Source of the DNA: Phycisphaerales bacterium
GTDB taxonomy: Bacteria; Planctomycetota; Phycisphaerae; Sedimentisphaerales; Anaerobacaceae
DNA length: 64,000 bases
Reading direction: 5' to 3'
Assembly: GCA_020343675.1 (NCBI GenBank)
Contig: CP070806.1
Location: 3,624,498-3,688,497, forward strand
This document shows, piece by piece, positions 8,731 through 16,957 of this stretch; within the stretch, counting starts at the first letter, position 1; each line of letters begins with the position of its first letter. The notes under the pieces were generated by a model that had not been told where the DNA came from, made no database searches, and saw only the letters and a list, made by a program, of their open reading frames with translations. A program made the translations under genes and the position numbers.

Positions 8731-11175
8731 TCAGCTCGTATCAATCGCGACTTTCAATGCTTCGGCGGTGTTCTTGACGAATTCGAATTTCACGCCCTTT
8801 TTGGCCTCTTTGGGCACTTCGGACAGGTCTTTTTTGTTTCGGGCCGGCAGGATGACGGTCTTAATGCCGGCCTGCTTCGCCGCCAGGGTCTTCTCCTTCA
8901 GGCCGCCGACGGGTAAGACCAGGCCCCGCAGGGTTATTTCGCCGGTCATCGCCACATCCGGCCGTGTGGGCTTGCCCAGCAGCAGGCTCACCAGCGATGT
9001 GAACATTGCGATCCCTGCGCTGGGGCCGTCTTTGGGGATTGCCCCGGCCGGAACGTGAACGTGGTAGTCGAACTTGCTGAACTTGTCGGGGTCGATTTTG
9101 AGCTTGCCGGCATTGGCTTTGACAATGGAAAAGGCGGCCTGGGCGCTTTCCTTCATGACCTCGCCGATTTGGCCGGTCAGTTGGAGCCGCCCTTTGCCTG
9201 GCATGAAGGCGGACTCGATAAAGAGAAGCTCTCCGCCGACAGGCGTGTAAGCCAGGGCCGTGGCGACGCCCGGTATGGCGGTTCGCAAGGCCAGCTCCGA
9301 TTCAAATTGCGCGGGGCCCAAGATTTTGGCAAGGCCCTTCTGGCCGATGGTGGCCCGCCTCTTTTTGCCCTTGGCAATTTCCGTGGCAACGGCCCTGCAG
9401 ACCGCTGCGATGTTCCTTTCGAGGTTTCGCACGCCCGCCTCTCTCGTGTAGCCGCGGATGAGGGCGACGGTCGCCTCATCTTTCAGCGAGCATTGGTTCT
9501 TTCTCAGGCCGTGCTCTTTAAGCTGGCGAGGTATGAGATATCTTCGTGCGATATTCAGTTTTTCAGTTTCGGTGTAGCCGGGCAGCTCAATGACTTCCAT
9601 TCGATCGCGCAGCGCCGGTGGGACCGGCTCGGTATAATTTGCCGTGCCGATGAACATGACCGAAGACAAGTTGAACGGCTGATCGAGGTAATGGTCCGTG
9701 AAACTGGAGTTCTGTTCGGGATCGAGCACTTCCAGCAGGGCGCTGGCCGGGTCGCCCCTGAAATCGCTGCCGATTTTATCCAGTTCGTCGAGCATGAAGA
9801 CGGGATTCTTGGTTCCGCACTTTCGCAACTCCTGCAGGATTCGTCCCGGCAGGGCGCCGATGTACGTTCTTCGATGCCCACGGATGTCGGCCTCATCTCT
9901 GATCCCGCCGAGCGAGATGCGCACGAACTCCCGTCCCATCGCGCGGGCGATGGATTTGCCGAGGGACGTTTTGCCCACGCCGGGAGGACCGACGAAGCAT
10001 AAAATAGGGCTCTTGCCTGCGGGATTCAGTTTGCGAACGGCAAGAAATTCCAGGATACGCTTTTTGACCCTCCGCAGGTCGTAGTGATCGGCGTTCAGGA
10101 TTCGCTGGGCCTTGTTGATATCGAGCTGGTCCTTCGTCTGAACGGACCAGGGCAGCTCGCAAACCCAATCCAGATACGTGCGGATAACGCTGTATTCCGG
10201 CGATACCGGGGGGATCTTGCTGAGCCTGTCGAGCTCCCGGATGGCCTCGTCCTCGACCTTCCTGGGCATCCTGGCTTTTGCGATATTCTGGGCAATCTGC
10301 TTGAGTTCATCGCTTCTGTGGTCTTTTTGGCCGAGTTCGGTCTGGATGGCCTTTAGCTGCTCCTGCAGAAAGTACTCCCGTTGATTTTTGTCGATGGATT
10401 CCTTGACGCGTCCCTGGATCTTGTGGCTCAATTCGAGGACTTCCAACTGGTTGGCCAGGACGAGGGAGATTTGTTGCAGGCGCCTGGCGGCATCCAGCTC
10501 TTCGAGCAACTCCTGCTTCTTTGCAATATCAAGGCTCAGATTCGCAGCCAGAAAATCAGCCAGGGCGGAGGGGTCTTCGATGTTCTCCAGCATGACCGAT
10601 GCTTCCTCAGGCACGTTCGGACTCAGCGCAATGACCCGGTTGGCCGCCCGACGGACGCTGACCATAAGGGCCTGGATCTTTTTTGTCATCCTGATTTTGA
10701 CATTGAGTGGGCGGACCCTGGCCTTCAAATAAGGTCTTGTGGCGACTTCCTCGGCAACTCTGAAGCGAATGACGCTGTGGACCACGATGTGTAGCGAGCC
10801 CTGCGGCAGCTTCGTGATCTTGAGCACCGAGGCAGCGGTCCCGACGGAGTAAAGGTTGTCGAAGCCCGGCCTGTCTATGTCGGGGTCGCGCTGTGTCAAT
10901 AGTCCTATGATGGATTCATGCGGCACGATCTTGGCAATCAAGGCCTTGCTCTTCTTGCGACCTACTGCCAGCGGCGTGACCGTGCCGGGATAGGCAACGA
11001 CGTTTCGAATCGGCAGGATGCCAATGACGTCCGGCAGCTTGAATTTGTGGCTGCTCACCTGGGACTGGTTGTCATCGTCATACAGATACGGCTCGAAACC
11101 CACCGGTTCTTCGGCCACCAGATCGATCAGCGAGTTATTGCTGATAGCGGTCAAATCTTCAGGGTCCTTTGGCAT
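8731..11175 (-). CDS. lon: ATP-dependent Lon protease
   Basis: An 814-residue LonA-type protease for misfolded and regulatory proteins in the cytoplasm. The order is an N-terminal substrate-binding domain (LPIRNVVAYPGTVTPL onward), a helical region, an AAA+ module with Walker A GPPGVGKTSLGK and Walker B MLDELDKIG, and the serine-lysine peptidase domain. Catalytic Ser719 lies in PKDGPSAGIAM and Lys762 in GGLKEKT. Full length, with no missing residue seen. Transcribed alone on the minus strand from a recognisable promoter. Confidence 0.97.
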   Translation of the reverse strand: MPKDPEDLTAISNNSLIDLVAEEPVGFEPYLYDDDNQSQVSSHKFKLPDVIGILPIRNVVAYPGTVTPLAVGRKKSKALIAKIVPHESIIGLLTQRDPDIDRPGFDNLYSVGTAASVLKITKLPQGSLHIVVHSVIRFRVAEEVATRPYLKARVRPLNVKIRMTKKIQALMVSVRRAANRVIALSPNVPEEASVMLENIEDPSALADFLAANLSLDIAKKQELLEELDAARRLQQISLVLANQLEVLELSHKIQGRVKESIDKNQREYFLQEQLKAIQTELGQKDHRSDELKQIAQNIAKARMPRKVEDEAIRELDRLSKIPPVSPEYSVIRTYLDWVCELPWSVQTKDQLDINKAQRILNADHYDLRRVKKRILEFLAVRKLNPAGKSPILCFVGPPGVGKTSLGKSIARAMGREFVRISLGGIRDEADIRGHRRTYIGALPGRILQELRKCGTKNPVFMLDELDKIGSDFRGDPASALLEVLDPEQNSSFTDHYLDQPFNLSSVMFIGTANYTEPVPPALRDRMEVIELPGYTETEKLNIARRYLIPRQLKEHGLRKNQCSLKDEATVALIRGYTREAGVRNLERNIAAVCRAVATEIAKGKKRRATIGQKGLAKILGPAQFESELALRTAIPGVATALAYTPVGGELLFIESAFMPGKGRLQLTGQIGEVMKESAQAAFSIVKANAGKLKIDPDKFSKFDYHVHVPAGAIPKDGPSAGIAMFTSLVSLLLGKPTRPDVAMTGEITLRGLVLPVGGLKEKTLAAKQAGIKTVILPARNKKDLSEVPKEAKKGVKFEFVKNTAEALKVAIDTS

Positions 11176-11267
11176 AGAGCCAAAAACAAAGTACGTCTCC
11201 AGGAAGCCAACGCAAACAAAACCAGCGAGACTTCTCCGGCATTCGGCGCATCAAAGGCGATTGATTT

Positions 11268-11296
11268 ATTGTATGCGCATTTTCTCTTGGCTTGAA
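11268..11296 (-). promoter_or_regulatory. Probable promoter of lon
   Basis: On the minus strand TTCAAG (11291-11296) and TACAAT (11268-11273) are spaced by 17 bp. Transcription would begin near 11261 and give a leader of about 86 nt. No CIRCE-type inverted repeat or other heat-shock operator is visible. Confidence 0.45.
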
Positions 11297-11349
11297 GTGA
11301 TAAATCGGGAAAAGACAAAGAAATCCGCGCAAAGCAATAATAGAAGATG

Positions 11350-11388
11350 GACGCCCCGGCTTCATCCGGCTCTATTTGGCCGGGCGTC
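11350..11388 (-). terminator. Hairpin downstream of the PilX-like gene
   Basis: GACGCCCCGGC (11350-11360) pairs with GCCGGGCGTC (11379-11388), a 10-bp stem with one bulge. It lies between the end of the minus-strand gene at 11406 and the lon promoter, so it may end that transcript. There is no clean T-run, so the assignment is tentative. Confidence 0.4.
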
Positions 11389-11405
11389 AGACTGCTCAGT
11401 GGCGA

Positions 11406-12716
11406 CTACATGGCAAATTCTTCGTAGGAGGATGGATTATAGGTTAGCACCCGGTGAGTATCAAAGCCGGCCGGGACTTTGATGCGAGTGTGCCGGTCGA
11501 TGTTCATCACCGCGTTGCCCTCGATGATTAGGGGGCTTTCGCAGTAGTTGATGATTGTGCTCCTGATCACGGCGTTGACGTTTCCCGAAAAGCGTACGCC
11601 GCTGACGGCCACGACGCCCTCCAGCGTGGAGAAATGGCCCCCGAAGGACGTGGCGAACCCGGGGGCAAGTATGGACGAGCCTTTCCTGCCGCGAATCGCG
11701 TCAAAGTCGGCCCGGTCAGGATACGGTCCGCTGCTGAAGTTGCCGCAAAAGTCAATTCTGTTCGTCCCGGGATTATCCACGTCGCCGGCGGCCACGATCA
11801 AACCCGCAAGAGCCACGTCTCGGCCAAAGGTAACGACGTTGGGCGACTCGATGAACAAGATGCCCTCAATCGTGACATGGCCTGTGAAATGGGGATTCGT
11901 TCCCGCCGTGATTGTTGCGTTTGTCAGAATCATGCCGCTGCTCAGGTCGCTGGAAGAATCGATGGTTTCGCCTGTTGCATATTGCCGGAAACGCTCGATG
12001 TCGGGGATGGGAAACTCCACGTTCACGCCGGCAGCCGGACCGGCTATCATGACGTCTCCGTCGAAGTCTGCATGACCTGCGAGGGCCGGCGCCCCGGGGC
12101 TGTTTGAGCCTTCGACGTACAGGTTGGCTTCCCGGGCCGCGTTCGCGGCCCTGAGGGTCGGATTGCCGGCAAACTTCAATGGGCCTTTGGTGGCCAGGCT
12201 GAAGGTGAAGATCGGATGCGCATAGGATTCGATATCGAAACAGACTCCTATTGTCCGGGCAAGCCGACCCGCTCCTGCCGTGCTGTACACCTGGAGGACG
12301 GAAGGGTTTGCGGGGTTCACAAGGATTTGCCCGGTGAAGCACTGTGCGGCCGGAGAGTCCGGGATAGCAGCGGAAAGAAAACCGGTCTGACTAACCGTCA
12401 TGTCGGAGATGTTGTTGGAAGCCAGATCATCCTGCAGGGCATGGACTATCGTGCTCAAGTAGGCGCACGGCGGAGTCGAACTCGGCATCATAACGCGGCT
12501 GAGCCAATACCGATTCACTTCCAGGCCGGAGGCGGCACTGGCCAGTGCGGAAGCGACCTTTCGCTGGTCCGAGGCAATGTGAGCATTTGCCCGGGAAATC
12601 GCGGCCGTCGAGACTGCCAGGGCGGAAAGGACAAGGATCAACGCCATGGACAGGATGAGCACAGCGCCTTCTCGCTTCGAATTGACTGACGTCTGCTCTT
12701 CTTCTTCCGACATCAT
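11406..12716 (-). CDS. PilX-N-terminal-like pilus assembly / surface protein
   Basis: A 436-residue protein with a short cytoplasmic tail ending KREG, one hydrophobic segment (AVLILSMALILVLSALAVST) and a following Ala-rich helix (residues about 20-75). This is the architecture of PilX-type minor-pilin-associated proteins. The rest is Gly/Asn/Val-rich with repeated short strands (GHVTIEGILFIES, GRDVALAGLIVAAGDV, EGVVAVSGVRFSGN, SPLIIEGNAVMNID), suggesting a parallel beta-helix. I start at the ATG-ATG at 12716; a longer frame from 12764 adds an unlikely hydrophobic leader. It follows lipA by about 98 bp on the same strand, with no evident functional link. Exact function unknown. Confidence 0.6.
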   Translation of the reverse strand: MMSEEEEQTSVNSKREGAVLILSMALILVLSALAVSTAAISRANAHIASDQRKVASALASAASGLEVNRYWLSRVMMPSSTPPCAYLSTIVHALQDDLASNNISDMTVSQTGFLSAAIPDSPAAQCFTGQILVNPANPSVLQVYSTAGAGRLARTIGVCFDIESYAHPIFTFSLATKGPLKFAGNPTLRAANAAREANLYVEGSNSPGAPALAGHADFDGDVMIAGPAAGVNVEFPIPDIERFRQYATGETIDSSSDLSSGMILTNATITAGTNPHFTGHVTIEGILFIESPNVVTFGRDVALAGLIVAAGDVDNPGTNRIDFCGNFSSGPYPDRADFDAIRGRKGSSILAPGFATSFGGHFSTLEGVVAVSGVRFSGNVNAVIRSTIINYCESPLIIEGNAVMNIDRHTRIKVPAGFDTHRVLTYNPSSYEEFAM

Positions 12717-12814
12717 TTGAACCCAGAGAAAACACGGTACCCTGACAATTCCTGCTCCCACCATCCGCTACCCAAAGTATATGAAATGTTCGCCGCGGGG
12801 GCAAAGTGCGGCTG

Positions 12815-13726
12815 CTACGACGAGTGCCGACGTATGGTGTTGTCCTTCTCTGCGAGATAAGAGCTCCGCGCGAACGGCTCGGAGATGACCCAGGAGAAGC
12901 CCAAATCGACGGCCTTCTGCTTCCAGCGATCAAACCTGGCCGGAGTTACGTAGCCGGCGACCTCAAGGGAGGTCTTTGAAGGCCGCAGGTACTGGCCAAT
13001 GGTGAGGCTGTCGCAGCCGACAGACCGCAAATCCCTCAAAACCTGTTCCACCTCCGCATCGGTCTCGCCCAGTCCGAGCATGATCGAGGACTTCGTTCGA
13101 GTACTGCCGTACTTCTGTCTGGCCAACCTGAGCAGGTTCAGAGATCGCTGATAGTCCCCGCCGGCTCTGGCCTTTGGGTACAGCGACGGGACAGTTTCGA
13201 CGTTGTGCGCGAAGACGAAAGGCAAAGCCGCCTCCAGGATACGAATCGCCTCATCCTGGCCGTTACGGAAATCGGGGGTCAGGATCTCAAATTTCACGTC
13301 AGGACACCGGCGTCTGACCGTCTCAATACAATCGCGAAAATGGCTCGCCCCGCCATCGGGCAGATCATCCCGGTTGACACTCGTAATGACCAGATATCTG
13401 AGCGACATTTTTACGACCATCTCGGCGAGGCGCGACGGCTCGGTCGGGTCGGGCGGCTCGGGTTTGCCGCAGACGACTGAGCAGAATTTGCAGTTTCGGG
13501 TACAGAGCTTTCCCATGACCAGGACCGTCGCCGTCCCCCGGGTCCAACATTGGCCGCGATTAGGACAGTTCGCATTGCCGCATATAGTCTCCAGGCCCAG
13601 TGAGCTCAGCACTGCCTCCGTATGGCTGAATTCCGCGCCGGCCGGCAACTTTCTCTTGAGCCAGGGCGGAAGTCTGCGGGGCCTCGTGCTGCGCACCTGC
13701 ATTTGCCGGCTGGATTCCTGGTTCAT
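12815..13726 (-). CDS. lipA: Lipoyl synthase
   Basis: A 303-residue radical SAM enzyme that inserts two sulfurs into protein-bound octanoate. The auxiliary cluster cysteines C49, C54 and C60 lie in CGNANCPNRGQC. The radical SAM cluster cysteines C75, C79 and C82 lie in CTRNCKFC. The C-terminal RSSYLAE provides the serine ligand of the auxiliary cluster. Length is standard. The start codon overlaps the lipB stop (ATGA), so the two are translationally coupled and supply lipoate to 2-oxoacid dehydrogenase or glycine cleavage complexes encoded elsewhere. Confidence 0.96.
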   Translation of the reverse strand: MNQESSRQMQVRSTRPRRLPPWLKRKLPAGAEFSHTEAVLSSLGLETICGNANCPNRGQCWTRGTATVLVMGKLCTRNCKFCSVVCGKPEPPDPTEPSRLAEMVVKMSLRYLVITSVNRDDLPDGGASHFRDCIETVRRRCPDVKFEILTPDFRNGQDEAIRILEAALPFVFAHNVETVPSLYPKARAGGDYQRSLNLLRLARQKYGSTRTKSSIMLGLGETDAEVEQVLRDLRSVGCDSLTIGQYLRPSKTSLEVAGYVTPARFDRWKQKAVDLGFSWVISEPFARSSYLAEKDNTIRRHSS

Positions 13727-14415
13727 TGTCGCATGCTCGCGGAAAAGCGCCTTCTAAGCACCGACGCCAGGCACTCTTTGACATCGTTCATTGCGTGGCG
13801 TTCGCCCGTTTCCTTGAGGACGGACGTCATCTCGACGCCGTCAAGGCCGCACGGGATAATCAGCTCGAAAATGCTCAGATCGTTTTGGATGTTTATGGCC
13901 ATGCCGTGGTACGTCGTCATTCGTGAGACGCGCACGCCGATTGAAGCAATTTTTCTATCGCCCACCCACAAACCGGGTGAGCCTTCTCGCCGGCTGCTGT
14001 TGAGACCGAATTGCTCCAGCAGCGCGGCGCCGACCGCCTCCAGTTCTCTGATGTATTCGTTGATTCCGAGCCCCGCCTGCTGCAAGTGCAGGATCGGATA
14101 GAGAACCAACTGGCCCGGATTGTGGGCGGTGACGCCGCCGCCTCGGCGGATCCTGACCAAGTTGATCTTCCTTTGCTGCAGGGCTTGTTGATTGACAAGC
14201 AGCTTGTTGCGGCTCTGGCGAGCGCCAAATGTTATCACGGACGGGTGTTCGACGATGAGCGCCGTATCGGGTATCTCACCCTGTCGCCTTTTCTCGCATA
14301 GCTGCTGTTGGAGATGGAGAATCTGCCGATAATCAGCCAATCCACAGTCGCGAATTTCCAAAGGCTGGTTTGCCGTCTGTTTTGCCGCCGCATGCGGCGG
14401 ACTCGAACTGTCCAT
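13723..14415 (-). CDS. lipB: Octanoyl-[acyl-carrier-protein]:protein octanoyltransferase
   Basis: A 230-residue enzyme that moves octanoate from ACP to lipoyl domains. The family signature RRGGGVTAHNPGQLVLYPI, the catalytic lysine in GDRKIASIGV and the catalytic cysteine in IIPCGLDGVEMTS are intact. I prefer the ATG at 14415; a GTG at 14451 adds 12 residues without a better ribosome-binding site. The first 20 or so residues are polar and outside the fold. It is the first gene of the lipB-lipA pair. Confidence 0.93.
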   Translation of the reverse strand: MDSSSPPHAAAKQTANQPLEIRDCGLADYRQILHLQQQLCEKRRQGEIPDTALIVEHPSVITFGARQSRNKLLVNQQALQQRKINLVRIRRGGGVTAHNPGQLVLYPILHLQQAGLGINEYIRELEAVGAALLEQFGLNSSRREGSPGLWVGDRKIASIGVRVSRMTTYHGMAINIQNDLSIFELIIPCGLDGVEMTSVLKETGERHAMNDVKECLASVLRRRFSASMRQ

Positions 14416-14520
14416 GAAGTGAATTGTACCATGAGAACACGGGGATTGCACGGATTTTCGAGCGAAACAGGGCCACGTGCCTGTGGAGGATTTGGGCCTT
14501 CACGCCCGCGGCGCATAAAG

Positions 14521-14563
14521 AAAGCCAGGGCTGAGAACCACTAAGGTCATCAGCCCTGGCTTT
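14521..14563. terminator. Perfect 14-bp inverted repeat, bidirectional terminator
   Basis: AAAGCCAGGGCTGA (14521-14534) and its exact complement (14550-14563) flank a 15-nt loop. A- and T-rich ends on both sides suit a rho-independent terminator on either strand. The most likely user is the minus-strand PilZ gene ending at 14646, which this separates from lipB. Confidence 0.75.
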
Positions 14564-14645
14564 ACTCTTTCATTGCCCCGCGCGTCCGATAGCCACGGAC
14601 TCTTCGCTGCCCGCGAAGATGATGCCCGCCAACCTCTACCGCTGT

Positions 14646-14960
14646 TTATTCAAAGGCGATACCCAGGCCGATTTCGGCACTCTCCAGCAGGCTCCTTCGC
14701 TCGACGCGGACCACTTTTCCTGTCTTGATGCGAGCGAATTGTCCCTTTTCTTCCGCCAGAGCCTCAGTTCGTGGGAAGTTGAGTTCCACGAGATGGCCGG
14801 TACCGACCGGTGCCGTTGCCGGCAGGGTGATAAATACGCCGGTCTTGCTGATGTTACAGCTTCGCCCGTTGACGAAGCGATTGGCCTGCGGTATCCAAAC
14901 ACTGACAGGCCAGGAAACACTGTTCCGGCTGTCCTTACGTTGTTCAATCAGTGTCTGCAT
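14646..14960 (-). CDS. PilZ domain protein (possible c-di-GMP receptor)
   Basis: A 104-residue stand-alone PilZ domain. The c-di-GMP-binding pattern is present: an RxxxR box as RKDSR near the N-terminus and the second box as NISKTGVF, where Asn replaces the usual Asp (D/NxSxxG). The remainder is beta-barrel-like (GHLVELNFP, GKVVRVERRS, GLGIAFE). AAGGAG precedes the ATG at 14960 by 9-10 bp; the 11-residue longer TTG version is less likely. It is isolated, with no cyclase or phosphodiesterase nearby, so the controlled process cannot be told. Confidence 0.75.
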   Translation of the reverse strand: MQTLIEQRKDSRNSVSWPVSVWIPQANRFVNGRSCNISKTGVFITLPATAPVGTGHLVELNFPRTEALAEEKGQFARIKTGKVVRVERRSLLESAEIGLGIAFE

Positions 14961-15256
14961 AATCTCAATCTCCTTAAATATCCGTTCCATCAACGGTATG
15001 TCTTATCGGCAATGTTAAAATGGATAGATTAGCGTATTTGGGGAAAAATGTATCTTTTCTGAAAAACTTTCTTCCTGCTGTGCTTGGTGCTGTTTGCGAA
15101 GGTTTTTTATCAGACGCTCTTGGGCCTCGAGCAGATGAACCTCTTGAGTGCGAGGTCTCGTTACGGCGGCTGGATTGCCTGGCTTCCGGCGCGAGGAAGG
15201 GGCCTGCATGGGAAAACCTTGCCAAGCGGGCCTGCGTGTTGTATGTGTAAGGGCCA

Positions 15257-16378
15257 ATGAAAACGAATGTTGCAAAAATCGATCCGGCCAACATGGATCA
15301 GGCAGCGCTCAGGGAGGCGGCGGAGCTGGTCGAGGGCGGCGCACTTGTGGCGTTTCCGACTGAGACTGTCTATGGCATCGCTTGCAGGGCCGACAGCAAC
15401 GCGCTGGCCAGGCTGACTGAGCTTAAGGGCAGAACCGCAGAGAAGCACTTTACCCTGCATATCGGCGAGAAGAACGCCGTGGACGAGTACGTACCGGCGA
15501 TTGGGGTCAAGGCTCGCAAGTTGATTCAGAACAGTTGGCCGGGCCCGCTGACAATAGTGTTCGAATTGGATGGCCCGGCGCAGGAGCAACTGCGGGGCAA
15601 ATTCGAGAGGGACGTTTTTGAAAGTCTCTACAAGCAGGATTCCATCGGAATCCGCTGTCCCGATCATCCCGTTGCGGCGGCACTTCTGCAACAAACGAGT
15701 ACGCCCGTGGTCGCGCCAAGCGCAAACCTGGCAGGGGAGGCGCCCGCCGTGAACGCGCTTCAGGTTTTGGCCCAGTTGTCCGGTCGAATCGAAATGGTGT
15801 TGGATGCGGGGCCGTCGAAATTTGGAACGAGCAGCACGGTTGTCAAAATAGGCAAGAAGGGCTTGCAGATGCTCAGACGCGGTGTCTATTCACAGGAACA
15901 AGTTGAGAAATTCTCGCACTTAACTTTCTTATTTGTCTGTACGGGCAACACGTGCCGCAGCCCAATGGCCGAAGGCGTATTTCGAAAATATTTGGCCGAA
16001 AAATTGCAGTGCCATGTTGACGGACTTTCACAGGTCGGTTATAAAATACATTCGGCTGGTACTATTGGCTCCTCCGGCTTTCCCGCTACTGGCGAGGCAG
16101 TGGCGGCTTGTGCAGCGAAGGGAATAGACATAAGTGCTCATAGAAATGAGGGATTGTCCGAAGAGCTCATTGAAGAGAGTGACTTCATATACGCCATGGA
16201 GCAGGTTCACCTTCGGAGAATTCTTGCTCTCGAACCTGAAGCTGCAGGCAAGTGTATGTTGTTGACGCCGAACAAGGGGATCCCTGACCCGATGGGTCAT
16301 TCGCAGGAAGCTTACAACAGGTGTTTGAACATTATCGAAAAAGGCGTGAAGAAGAGAATTGGTGAGCTTGTGGTATGA
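15257..16378 (+). CDS. YrdC/Sua5 threonylcarbamoyl-AMP synthase fused to a YwlE-type arginine phosphatase
   Basis: A 373-residue two-domain protein. Residues about 12-200 are a YrdC/Sua5 domain (EGGALVAFPTETVYGIAC, HPVAAALL, VVAPSANLAGEAP), which makes threonylcarbamoyl-AMP for tRNA t6A. Residues about 222-373 are a low-molecular-weight phosphatase: CTGNTCRSP at C228-P236 is the CX5R loop, and the general acid Asp lies in IPDPMGHS. Thr232 matches Thr11 of Bacillus YwlE, which favours phosphoarginine over phosphotyrosine. In Bacillus subtilis ywlC, ywlE and ywlF(rpiB) are close neighbours; here the first two are fused and rpiB overlaps by 4 bp. Co-occurrence in one chain is direct; dual activity is inferred. 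Confidence 0.9.
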   Translation: MKTNVAKIDPANMDQAALREAAELVEGGALVAFPTETVYGIACRADSNALARLTELKGRTAEKHFTLHIGEKNAVDEYVPAIGVKARKLIQNSWPGPLTIVFELDGPAQEQLRGKFERDVFESLYKQDSIGIRCPDHPVAAALLQQTSTPVVAPSANLAGEAPAVNALQVLAQLSGRIEMVLDAGPSKFGTSSTVVKIGKKGLQMLRRGVYSQEQVEKFSHLTFLFVCTGNTCRSPMAEGVFRKYLAEKLQCHVDGLSQVGYKIHSAGTIGSSGFPATGEAVAACAAKGIDISAHRNEGLSEELIEESDFIYAMEQVHLRRILALEPEAAGKCMLLTPNKGIPDPMGHSQEAYNRCLNIIEKGVKKRIGELVV

Positions 16379-16842
16379 AAGTAGCGCTCGGAAGTGATCA
16401 TCGCGGCTTTGAAGCCAAGCAGCAAATCAGGGTCATTGCGACGGAGCTGGGGCACGAATGTATCGACTTCGGCACTGACGATAACAACCCCGTCGATTAC
16501 CCCGACCTGGCTTATCAGGTGGCGCGCGCCGTGTCGATGAAAGAGGCGGACAGGGCGGTTCTCATCTGCGCAACCGGTATCGGTATGTGTATGGCCGCAA
16601 ACAAGGTGCATGGGGTCAGGGCCGCCCTGTGCCACGATGAACTCACTGCTCAAATTTCGCGCGACCACAACGATGCGAATGTCCTGTGTCTGTCGGCGGA
16701 GCAGTTGGGGGCCATTGTGCTGCGGAAAATGCTGGAAGTCTGGCTCAACACGGAATTCAGCGGCGGAAGGCACGAAAGACGAGTCAGAAAGATCCTGGCC
16801 ATCGAAGAAGGCCACGACCCGCGGGAAGTCAGGAACGGCTGA
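16375..16842 (+). CDS. rpiB: Ribose-5-phosphate isomerase B
   Basis: A 155-residue RpiB/LacAB-family isomerase interconverting ribulose-5-phosphate and ribose-5-phosphate. Signature residues are the N-terminal GSDHRGFEAK, the active-site cysteine loop ICATGIGMCMAANK and HNDANVLCLSA. Its ATG overlaps the stop of the preceding fusion gene (ATGA), implying coupled translation. The order matches the ywlC-ywlE-ywlF neighbourhood of Bacillus. Confidence 0.94.
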   Translation: MKVALGSDHRGFEAKQQIRVIATELGHECIDFGTDDNNPVDYPDLAYQVARAVSMKEADRAVLICATGIGMCMAANKVHGVRAALCHDELTAQISRDHNDANVLCLSAEQLGAIVLRKMLEVWLNTEFSGGRHERRVRKILAIEEGHDPREVRNG

Positions 16843-16866
16843 GATTCAACGAGCAGAGTGTAGGGT

Positions 16867-16884
16867 GGGCAGGGAGGCCTGCCC
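16867..16884. terminator. Short hairpin between convergent genes
   Basis: GGGCAGG and CCTGCCC flank a GAGG loop in the 115-bp gap between rpiB and the convergent sulfatase-like gene. No T-run follows, so it could be a weak terminator or a dispersed palindrome. Confidence 0.35.
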
Positions 16885-16957
16885 TATAATTCCGACCCCG
16901 GCTTAAAGACGACACATTCTGTTGCGCTCGGCCTGTGCGGATACGTATCGCGAGCAT

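Noticed and set aside
15015-15275. 86-codon minus-strand frame containing RLIKNLRKQHQAQQEESF
   Set aside because: A basic coiled-coil-like stretch in the gap between the PilZ and YrdC-YwlE genes. No clear ribosome-binding site, and the frame overlaps the start of the fusion gene. Too weak to call.
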